A DNA stretch of 64,000 nucleotides from Cranoglanis bouderius (Eukaryota; Chordata; Actinopteri; Siluriformes; Cranoglanididae): NCBI GenBank assembly GCA_023630585.1, contig CM042560.1, positions 5,000,001 through 5,064,000 on the forward strand. Reading direction: 5' to 3'. The notes below the pieces were generated by a model that made no database searches, was not told the origin of the DNA, and saw only the letters and a list, made by a program, of their open reading frames with translations. Positions 1-11,896 of the stretch are shown here, one piece after another. The position numbers and the translations under genes are program-made. Positions within the stretch are counted from its first letter, which is position 1, and each line of letters starts with the position of its first letter.

Positions 1-146
<146 letters not shown>

Positions 147-171
147 TGCGTTTAAAATAGTACATGTACAA

Positions 172-304
172 CGAAGTTTACATTTAATTACCATTCTTTG
201 TTTACTGATAAATAATCAAATTTTTATTCAAGCATAATATACACGCAACACATATGGTGTATATGAATAAATTATAACCTATATATACAACAAAGAGTAA
301 ACAA
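172..304 (+). repeat. Dispersed block, copy 1 (also at 6504-6636)
   Basis: About 130 bases nearly identical to 6504-6636, including CGAAGTTTACATTTAATTAC. Both copies follow a (TA)n tract, which suggests a second remnant of the mariner-like element described at 6325. Confidence 0.85.
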
Positions 305-1109
305 GAGTAAACACAGGAATCCTGTTATTGACTCTGCACACTACAGGTTTAGTCCACTACATAACACTGTAAGGTGGCTTTCACACTTTTTTGTTCTTTA
401 AAAGAAAAAATGCTAACCGTGGCATGTTTTGTGGGGCGGAAAAAAGCAGTTTATGAGATGTGTAACTATAACAATGTTCATACCAGGCCTAGCTAGTATC
501 AGCTATCTAACTAGGCTAGCTTGTTATCTAGATTATATTATTAGTAGTAGTAACAACAAAGAAAAAACAAAGATGAAATAAGGGAGGTTGTTTGGCCTCA
601 ATGACGCTTTGGAGGCAGAAAATCAAGGTAAGACTTGAGTGTATGCAGCCACAGTTAAAGTGGGATGTCACTTCGCAAACCGGTGAAACGGGGAGAACAT
701 TCATTTCCCACACTGAAAACATTCACTCCAAAATGTCCACTACTGCTATTATTACAGAATTTCCTAAGATGCCATGCAGGTCCATAAGACCAATAATATA
801 TAAGTACATTAATAATACTTAGATCTCAAAACTGCTTTCCCAAGACCTTTAAATTACCTCTTTAGGCAATTTCAGAAAGATTGTAGATAAACACAGACCG
901 AAGGTCTTTAAAAAATGACTGGTCATGCTACAAACTACTGTTTGTTCCACACGTACAGCAGAGACGAAAAGGACTGCTTCTCTTCACTTCCTGTTTGGTT
1001 ATACACAGTGACGTAAGTAATGAGTAACCTTTAGTCATTCTGTTTCTGCTACATGCAGACTGCAGTTTTTGCCACTTCTCATTCCATATCCAATGGTGCT
1101 CTGCTGTGG
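305..1109. other. cyth4 3' flank / 3' UTR
   Basis: AT-rich DNA downstream of the cyth4 stop on the minus strand. No convincing AATAAA was seen on that strand close to the stop, so the poly(A) site is not placed. Confidence 0.4.
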
Positions 1110-1191
1110 TCAATCCTGTGGTGTTTGCTTTATGACTTTCTTCTTTCTGACTGAGACCAGGTCATAAAATGGATCCTTAGTGATGCTCGCC
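1110..1191 (-). CDS. cyth4: cyth4 exon 13 (C-terminus and stop)
   Basis: Encodes ASITKDPFYDLVSVRKKKVIKQTPQD and TGA. Acceptor TTAATAACCCACAG. This last exon carries the C-terminal PH helix and the polybasic tail. The residues after KKK differ from human CYTH4, as expected for this variable end. Confidence 0.93.
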
Positions 1192-4100
1192 CTGTGGGTT
1201 ATTAACAGAAAATACTCAGATCAATGTGTCAGTATTTTACTCATTAAAGCCAGAGCGCAGCCAAAATAACAAATGACAAAATAACAAATTGATTTTAACA
1301 CATCAACTTAACCCAACTGTAGTTTTTGGCTGAAGCTAAAAGGCTAATGATGCTAACAAGTAGGCTCAGAAATCCCTATAACTACAAGGTCAGCATCATG
1401 CAAACAACTGAAACTAAAAGTGTCCCAATTTTAAATGATGTATTTTGAAACATTAAGTATCAGCCAAGTCAAATTTGTGTATTAGCTTTTGATAACTAAT
1501 AAAACTGTACTTGATGCCTACTGTATACCATATCAATGAATACACACAATAATAGGTTTGTATTATTCAACCATATTGTTCTGTACTTTAGCTAACTATT
1601 CGCTTAGCTATTAACCAAAGCTAGCAATTTCCTCAGGTGTGCTGGTAAATTACTAAAAGAATGGATATGTAGAATTAAAATTGCACTTAGCAATTACTAA
1701 CAAGCCAAACTTCCGTAGAAATATTGAAAAACATCAACACTGTGTCACAACTCGTGGACAGTTTCAACTCGAGAGAGATTTAGTTAGCATGTAGCTAGCT
1801 AAAAACATCAGAAATATCAATATTTACCTCAGATTTAATTAAGAATAGGCTACATACAAACATTCATAAGTATACTGTGAAATACACACAATGTACACTA
1901 ATAAGTTTCTATTTATCAACCAAGTTGTTCTGTACTTTAGCTAGCTTATTCTCAGTGTGTGGTAATCACCAAGGCTAGCAATATATGGCAGCTAGCTAAT
2001 AGCATAAGAAATATCAATATTTTACTTAGATTTGTTGGTAAATTATTAAAAAGTGCTTAATGCAATTCAAATTTTACTATAATTACTGAGCAATTATCAA
2101 CAAACTAAATGTTCATACGTATGTACACAGAATAATTAGGTTTCTATTCTTCAGCAAAATCGTTCTGTACTTTAGGTAATAAGCAGGCTAATAACCAAGG
2201 CTAGCAATGCATGGCAGCTAGCTAACAGCATCAGGAATATCAGCATTTTCCTCAGATTTGTTGGTAGATTACTATGGAAATTCTACGTACAACTAAAATT
2301 CCACTTAGCAATCACCAACAAGCGTTAATATTGTGTCACAAATCATGAACAATTTCAACTCTTGAAGTTCTGAATACCACAAGGGACAGCCATTTAAATG
2401 GAGGCTTCCTGTAAATACAGTTTAAATACAGTAAATACAGCCCCATTTCTTGACTAATAAGTGCCAACTGAGGAGTATATTTTGTAGCAACTTTTTTCTT
2501 CTTTTGAAACTACTATATAACTAATCAGAAGCACTTTAGGGTAACTATAAGCTAGCTAATAACCAAAGCATTTTAGCTAGCTAGCATGTACGTAGTTAGC
2601 TAAAAGTATCAGGGATATCAATATTTCCTCAGATGTGATGGTAAATTACTACACTATAATTACCAATGAATCAAGCTTTCATAGATATATTAAGAAATGT
2701 CAACTTTGTATCACAACTCATGAACAGTTGAGATAAGTCATAAATAACACAAAAGAGCCATTTGAATGGACTCTTCTGGTAAATACAGTGAGCATAACCC
2801 AATTTAAAGGTAGCAGTGTCATAAGACTATGATCGAAGGTGGTATGAGACCTGATAGCTTCAATCCAGTCGTCTCTCTCCTCGGCTGTTGAAGCACAGAT
2901 CATGTAGCTCTGATGTTTCCCCTCCACCACCCTTCCGTCTGTCTCTGTCTTGCATGCTTTGATCTTCTGTCCCTTACTGTTGGGGTTATACAGCTCCAGA
3001 CAGTACTGCAAACACGTGCACATGCATATACATGGTGAGACAATTACTGGCTTTTTAATAAAACATTTTTAAAAACACTCGCTGACCATTTTATTAGGAA
3101 CACCAATAATCTCTGCTCAATTATGCAGTTATCCAAACATCCAATCATGTGGCAGCAGCACAATTCATACAGTCATGCAAATAGAGGTCTATATCTTCAA
3201 TTAATGTTCACGTCAAACAGCAGAGTGGGGGAAAAGCATGACCTTAGTGACTTTGACCATGGCTTGTTGTTGATACCAGTAGGGCTGTTTTGAGTAGTTC
3301 AGAAACTGCTGATCTCCTGGGATTAATCACACACAACAGTCTCTAGAGTTGTACAGAATGGTGCAGAAAAAAAACACCACCCACTGAGCAGCAGTTCCAC
3401 GGATACATTGTCTACACATCAACAAAGTGTCTTGTCTACGGTAACTCAAATAACCACTCTTTACAACCGTGGTGAGAAGAAAAGCATCTCAGAACGCACA
3501 GTGTGCCAAACCGTGAGGCTGATAGGCTACAACAGCAGAAGACCACATCGGGTTCTACTCCTGTCAGCCAAGAACAGGAATCTGAGGCTATAGTAAGCAC
3601 AGACTCAACAAAACTGAGAGCTCAAGATTGGAAAAAGATACATTCAGATAACACATACATTCACAGGTATCAAAAGGTTAAATGTAAATGATGTACTTTC
3701 CCTTACACAAACAGAAGCACAAACACATGAAATACAGTTATGCAATAACTAAAGTTCCAGCACAAAGCAGAAGCATCAATAGTTTCCTGAATCTACAGAC
3801 TTCACTCATCCAAGTGCAATTGATAACTCATTGATTAATCTTTTACGGCATTTGACAAACGCCCGTACCCAAAGCAATGTATGTTTATCTCATTTATACA
3901 ACTGGGCAGTTTAGGGGCTGGGTCAAGGGCCCAGTAGTGGCAGTTTGGCAGTGCTGGGATTTGAACTCACAACCTTCCGATGAATAGTTGAACGTCTTAA
4001 TTACTTTGCTACCGCTGCGGCAATTAATCACCACTACCACTGAATGAATTACCCAATTAATTACCACTACCACTGACTGAATCATCAATTAATCAGAAGT

Positions 4101-6384
4101 GTTCTCTGTCCTCCTAGGCATGACTGCAAAGATGTCAACATATCTGTTCTTTCAAACTGCCTGTGAGCTCACCGGTTTGCGTGTGGAGTTGACTTCTCTG
4201 ACACAGAGGTTCTCTAGAGGAATGATCCCCCTCGGTTCTTTGTCCTACAAGCCAAACATTCGATGAGTTTTCTGGATTTAATGAAGATTAAGATGATGTT
4301 GAAGATACCAGACCAGACATAAATGAATATTTACTCACTGTGGTGAATTCAAAATAGTAGAGACAGTTATCAGTCAAGATGAACCATCTCCTCTTCCATG
4401 TCTTCACTCTTCCTCCTGCAGCCCAAGCACAGCCATATAACAAAGTATGTTAACCACAACTCGACTGTATGTATGTAATAGTAAGAAAAACTGTAAACAT
4501 TCTGTTATAGGAAAATAATCAACAGTAAGGTGACGTGATGTGGCCTGATGTTAAGTGGAGTTATTGTTTCCACCCTGAAGATTACTTTTCAGGGTCATCC
4601 TGTAAAATTGCAGAATTCCTCTTATACCACAGCATAACTTGACCAATCAGATTAGAGAATTCAGCAGCGCTGTGGTATAATATAATCATAATACACTCTC
4701 ATAAACAGTTCTTTCTTTACTCATACTAAACTATAATAGATGAAGTAAAAGCCAGGCGTAATTACCCAGTTTGAGAAGCCAACCTTCTCGGTCAGGGTTG
4801 AAGAAAGTGTGCGTCAGATCGTTCCCATCATCCTCCGGGATTTTGAATGGCTCGTTCCGTATGCTCTCATACAGTTTCTGTGGGGAGAGATGACAGAAAA
4901 GAGGAACACATGAGGGTATGGAGAAACTCCCTGACGCCAAAGATTCATTCTGATACTTAATCTGAATGCTCAGTGAGAACTTAATATCATGATATTTTCA
5001 GAATGAAAAAAAACAAAATAAGGGACTAATATGGTTTTTATCTCTAAAAAGATGGCAAGCATTCAAAAAAAAAAAAAAAAAAAAAAAGTCTAGTACTGTA
5101 TATTGTCAATATGTGAGGCATGTGGGTGCCTGGTGTCAGAAATCCCATGCAGACCCAGTTAGAACATGTGAAACTCCGTACAGACAGTAATCTGTGTTCA
5201 GGATCCAGCTTGTAAAGCAGTATTATCCATCACCCTTACCGTTTCCTCATTAAATCATTTTCATTTCCTGATTTCTTTTAGATCTAAGTTGTATGTGGCC
5301 TGTCAGGGCTGGGTGTGGTTGGGTGATTGGCTCTGACCATGAGAAGCTCATTGGGAAGATCTTCGCCGTTGTTGATGCCTCTGTTCATACTGATGAAGCG
5401 CTCCAGCGTGGTCTTGTCCTTCACATTGGGGTTGTGCAGGCTGGTGTTCAACATGATGATGGCAAATGAGAGGATGTAACAGGTGTCTGAAAATAGATTA
5501 CATTTATGATCAGTTTTTTTTTCTGCTTTCTAGAGCGAAATGAAATGAAAAATAAATCTAAAAGAGCCCTTTTGCTCACCAGTGGACTGGAAGACGTCTG
5601 GATTACATTCACAGTAGCGAGTGGCAAAGGCCTCCATCATGCGGTCAATCTTTTGCGCCTCACCAGGAAGGCGGAAACTCCACAGGAATTGCCTGAAAGA
5701 CACAGAACAATTTTATGTTTTGTATGTATTTATATCAGCACATGAATATTGTCAATATACTATAAGTAAAATGTTGGCGTACTGCTGAGGTATAAAAGCA
5801 ATGAAAAACTTTGGGATGTGTTGTTATTGGAAAACAATTTGTTTCTGTGTGGTAAAAGTAACTCCGCCTTGCATCAGGCCACATCACACCATCCAATGGT
5901 TGAATATTTTCCTATAACAACATGCCCTGTCATCTTTTACTCCTCTTATCACAACAATTTGCCAATGCTAATAATTTGTTTTAATTATAAAATGTATTTA
6001 ACCAACATGATTAAAAATCTGATCATAACCTCAGTGCTTGGACAAGGTTGAGGTCTGAAAACTCATGAAGTTCCACAAAAGCTTTTAGGATCCGGAGGTG
6101 CATCTCCTCTCTGTGGAGGTTAAAGAGATTGCATCATATTTATATCATACAAACTATAGTGTGCATATCAGATATCAAAATATCAAACACAAAGTTCATG
6201 AAAAATCCTAAAATCTTTACACAATAGGAAACTTGTCATTAGTAGTAACGTAACAATGATCTATCTGTTCTTAGAGCTTGATGCTAATGTAGCTAACTAG
6301 TAATGGAACTCAGACTGTAATATACAGGGTGTCCCAAAAGTCTCCATACATAGGGGAAATTAACACTTATTAACAAAATTAGTT

Positions 6385-6474
<90 letters not shown>

Positions 6475-6639
6475 TAAATCAGACCTACTGTACATCCTGT
6501 ACAGCGAAGTTTACATTTAATTACCATTCTTTGTTTACTGATAAATAATCTAATTTTTATTGAAGCGTAATATACACACAACACATATGGCGTATATGAA
6601 TAAATTATAACCTATATATACAACAAAGAGTAAACAATA

Positions 6640-6725
<86 letters not shown>

Positions 6726-9324
6726 TATTGTTTACTCTTTGTTTTGTTTTACTCTCTTTTATTTTTATTTTTTTCCCGAATAGCCTTTAAGAATGCCTTT
6801 GACAAAAGAAGAATATATTGAAATCGTTCTCATGGCTGAATCAGGAACACGTTGCTTGCAAGGGTGTGATGGACTTTAACAGGAAACATGGCAAGCACAT
6901 CACACACAACACTGTTGCCAAACTTATTAATACATTCAGAAAGACTTGAAGTGTTGAGGACCAACCAAGAAGTGGACGTCTATGAACATCCACTGACGAG
7001 GGCACAACCGACACGGTGCAGGTATACATAGTCCCCTATGTATGGAGACTTTTGGGACTACAGTACTGCTTTGAGATTTGTAAATATAGATTTCTTTTTT
7101 TTTTTTTTTTTAAACAATGACTTGTCTAAATGTCATATGAACTAAGTATATGAAGAGTTGGACATATATTTACAGCAAAGATTGTGGACTAAATCAACTT
7201 AGTGTTGGAGTAACAGGGCAAAACTGAAGAAAAAAAGGTGGACACAAACACGCCTTGGCAAATCAAATACATTTGGGGGGGGGAAATGTGTGAAATTTAA
7301 TTTCTTGCAAAACTACTATTGTGACAAAACTACTTTTGGGATCAGGAAGATATTAGCAGGTAACGAGATCCAGACCAGAGTAATACTGCAGTTGTAGATG
7401 TACTTTTATAGATACAGAAAAGGATGATAATGATGACTGATGATAACAGACCTTATTATATCAGTTATTTCTGGAAAAAATACAAATTTAATTTCACAAC
7501 TAAGACTGATGTTCAACAATTCTAGGAATCACAATATTTATAGAAAGTTACTTTTATGGTAGAGATTGATAAAAAAAATGTGGCTGCAGGTTCTACCAGG
7601 AAACGTTTTAAAACATACTATGTGTGCCTTTCTAGTGATTACTGTAATTAATAAAAGGTTGATGCATTACCTTTCTCCCAGGAAGTCTCCTATAGCAGTC
7701 TTATTGAGACCTTCTTCTTTATAGAGGAACTCAGCAATGTTCTGGGGCTTCCACTCCAGCAAGTTATTTTCCACCAGGTAATTGACCCCCTGTAATAACA
7801 GACACATGAGCCTGTTCTGACACATGCTGACACATGCTCTGACATTGTTTTTCCACAAAAATGTTGTACAACCAAAACTATTATGTGCAATTTGTCTTTA
7901 ATGTCTCTGGGCTCTTCATCTGTGTTGTCCCTGTCTGTAACTACATTACACTTGCTTCTGGCCAGTCAAATAAAGCATTTTTGGCTCCTTGGATTGGATT
8001 CCACCTGACATGTAAATCAGGATTAAACCAAAATGACTAGATACTGATTATGACTGCCTGATCACTTTTACAATTAATGCTGATACCCAAAAGCATGAAA
8101 TGGCCCATTTATCATATTTGTAGAGGCCTGAGTTTAAATACTAATGACTAAATAAATGACTGTCACTGCATAAAACCAATGTTGGCTGTAGAGGCACCTC
8201 CATGTCCTCAGAAGTCCAGAGTACCAAGCTGTAGAGTCAAGTTGAGTCCGGACTGCCAAGCTGTAGAGTCTGAGTCAAGATCAGAGTCCCAAACCTTAGA
8301 GTCAAGTCAAGTCTAGAGTTCCAAGCTGTAGAGTCTGAATTGAGTCTAGAGTCTCAATCCATAGAGTCTGTGCTGTGACCAGTGTCTCAAGTCTAAGCTA
8401 TGAAGTCTGGGTCAAGTCCAGAGTTGCAAGTGGTAAAGCCAAGTCGAGTCTAGAGTCCCAAGCTGTAGAGTTTGAGTTGGATCTAGAGTCCCAAGCCATA
8501 CAGTCAGAATCAAGTCCAGAGTCTCAAACCATAGAGTCTCTGTTGAGATCAGAGTCTCAATTCTGGATCAAGTCCAGAGTTCCAAGTGGTAGAGCCAAGT
8601 CGAATCTAGTGTCCCAAGCTTTAGAGTTTGAGCTGTATCTAGAGTCATACTGTATCTGTAAGCCATCGAGTTTGAATTGAGTCCAGAGTCTCAAGCCATA
8701 GAGTCTGTGTTGAGATCAGAGTCTCAAGTCGTAGAGTTTGGGTCAAGTCCAAAATTTCCAGGTGGTAGCACCAGGTTAAGTCTAGAGTCCCAAGCTATAC
8801 ACGCTGAATCAAGTCCAGAATTCCAAATGGTAGAGTCCAGTTGAGTCCTGAGTCCCAAGCAGTAGAAAGCGAGGCAAGTACAAATTCCCAGGCTGTAGAA
8901 TATGAGGCCAGTTTAAAGGCCCAAAGCATTTTGTAGGGTTTAAAATGACTTGTTAATGAGTCAGGTAACAAGTTCTATACTGTGAGTCCAAGTCAAGTCT
9001 AGAATCCCCATCTCTGCTTAACCTGGTTAGATGTTGGTGGTCTACCTAATTTCTGCCCTTCATCAAATTCTTGGACACCACAGAGATGGATTTTGTCCTC
9101 TGAGCATACAGTTTATACTGGTTCCACTATTTAACTACTCCGTTGTTCACTGTCAAGATCCTGAAGGAACTATATGTTCACACTATAATATTTTTCCTGT
9201 TTAGTTTACTCTAGGTTTAGTTTACTATATGTTTAGTGATTTCGTATCATATGATCAAGCTTAGGAAATCATATGAAGTAGCACCAGCAATCATGCTGAG
9301 CTTGAATCATGCAATGCATCATTA

Positions 9325-9379
<55 letters not shown>

Positions 9380-11829
9380 TTAGTATAGGAACTCCAGCAT
9401 TATGCATTTGGTACTGTTATGCTTCCTTAAGTCTTATTTAGTCCCTGATTGTTCTCTGGAAAAATGCATATCCAGGCAGCAAAAGTGGAAGTTTGTATAT
9501 GTGATGACACAGAATTCTGTTGTCTCTCAAAAATCCAGAAAATTTGCTCCATTGTCTTTGACTTTGCCAATTTGCTACAAATGCATAACAAGACAGACAG
9601 TCCCACAGGCCATCACTTGATGTGATACAACACTGGCTTTGTTTCCAAAAATAACAAGAAGCTCAGGAACTATATATGAAGTACTGCATGTACATTTAAA
9701 AATTTCTAATGAAGGACTATAAAAAGCAGTGCATTCTGTGGCTTAAATTTGAAAAAAATTATTTTCAGCCCATTGAATCATAACACAAAAAGGGTTTATT
9801 TGTTTCTGTTTGCCAGACATAGCTTTGAAAACCACGCTTGCTCAAAATGAAAAACCATAGCACCATTAAAAAAAAAAAAAAAAAAAACATCATAAGAGGT
9901 GGCTCTTCCGTTTCTGTCTTTCAGATGCTACCTTTTTGCTATCAGCCTACTATTACCCATGCTGTAAAACAAGTCCATTTTTAAATATCAATGCCAGTGT
10001 TTTGCCATGGCTACATGTTCCAAGTATGGGGGAGAAGAAAGTGCCCAACCACACACTAACCAGAGGCCAAACTTAAAACCTTTTTATGTCCCACAGGTTA
10101 CTTCTAAACCAATCTGAGTGGAAGGAAAGTGACCTTTTTTGTTTAAGAATAAACAACACTGTAAGTGTCATCTAGTCAAAGCTGAAAGAAGAACATTTCT
10201 CTGGTTTCCCCTGAGACACAGTGGAGGTAACAGTTGCTATAATCTGTACTTCAAGGTCACTGAAGCATTATACTTGCTGAAGGTGAACATTAGGTGGTGA
10301 TAAAAATTTACCTTTTTCGGGTCCATGTTGAATTTCTTCTTGCCTCTAGAAATCTGCTTCCCTCTCTCGAGTACTTTGCTGTAATAAAACAAATGACTGA
10401 AAAATGAGCCAATTTCAGAATATTTACAGCTGTATCAAAAACTGACGAGTGAGAGAAGCATAATGTAATAACAAAAATTATTTATGATGAACTATGTGAT
10501 GTAACATTCACGTTTGTCCTGGGTTCTTTTTTTAAAACAAATGTCATGTCAGAAGAGAAGGCTAGATGTTCACTCACTTCTCTTCTGCAGACTCAAAGTT
10601 CTGAATTTCGGCCATTACGCTCTCGATCTCCCACTTCAGCTTCTGCAAAAACATGTCACCACAGTTTGACTCACCGTCTCTCACACACTCACTCACACAC
10701 ACACAAGATGTAGCATGGAAACAGCACTGTTGCTACCAAGGTCAATATTTTTTTGTTTTTTTTGTGACAACTGAGCAAATGAGAACTGACTAACAGACTC
10801 AAAAAAAAAACTTTAAAAAAAATAAATAAAATAAAAAAAATTTAAAAAAAAGATTTTAAGAAACTAGCAAGTCAAGCAAGAAAAAAAACATTGTTAACAA
10901 AAATAAGCGTTTTGTTGACAATTTAGCACATAAAACAACATGTTCTTTTTACGTTTTTATTCACTTTGAAAGATTTCTTTTTCTTTCTGTGAAAAAGAAA
11001 CAGCAAGGGAAAGTACAGCAAGACTTTATTTAGTTCTGTCATGAACATGGTGTACCAAATGTGTGGCGTGGCTTGGCTTGACACAATCATCTAAACTAGT
11101 ACATTGCATGCCATGGTACTGAGGGTGTAAAATACAGACATTATCAATTCAGTATATGTTTAGTGCCCCAAATATTCGTATTTGTATTTGCATTCAGATT
11201 TAAACCCTAAGGGGACGTGGCCTAAACTGGAAGGTTTAAAATGTACAGTAGAAACGCCACCACAATCAGTATGATGTGGGAATTCTAGCTATGACAGTTC
11301 CTCGAGCTCAGCTACATCACTCTAGTTCATAATTGGTCTCAACTAGAGATGTACATGGGACTGTTGTATTTTTTGTTGTTTTTTGTTTTTTTTATTCCAC
11401 TCACAGTTATTATTTTTGTTTGCACATGCTTGCTATATTTTTCGAATTAATTTAGTTGATTCTATTTCCAAAAATATGAACAATTTAGTAGCCTTATTTA
11501 AATCACCACAACCCTGAGCAGGTAGTTACTAGAGATGCTGTTAATAAATACACATGAAAAAAAAACCTCTGGCTTTTCTATGAGCTCATGCAACACATAG
11601 AAAAATAAATGTATGAAAGAAGCCAAAATATTAGTAGCAAATTCTCTCTTCGTGTGATTTATGGTAATGTAATTGGTTATGTTTGAAACAATTGCACCAG
11701 CAAAGAGTAAAGCCACAAGACATTAGTACATTAGTACCTGAATGTCAGACAGGAGGTCCTGTTTGTGCAGCTTGAGGTTTTCAATCTCAAGCTGTTCCTC
11801 CGGCGAGAAATCAGGAGACACTGAAATAG

Positions 11830-11896
<67 letters not shown>

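Larger units (their letters stand above)
6325..7058 (+). mobile_element. Mariner-like element remnant with terminal inverted repeats
   Basis: Starts after a TA with CAGGGTGTCCCAAAAGTCTC and ends with the inverted copy CCTATGTATGGAGACTTTTG then GGAC. It contains two (TA)n tracts and an N-terminal transposase remnant from 6793. The right end has lost its last bases. It lies in cyth4 intron 5. Confidence 0.8.

Noticed and set aside
8375..8680. A 101-codon plus-strand open frame with repeated SLESQ/ESQAI motifs
   Set aside because: It is the translation of the intronic minisatellite; antisense to cyth4, no start or splice support, composition explained by the 40-base unit.
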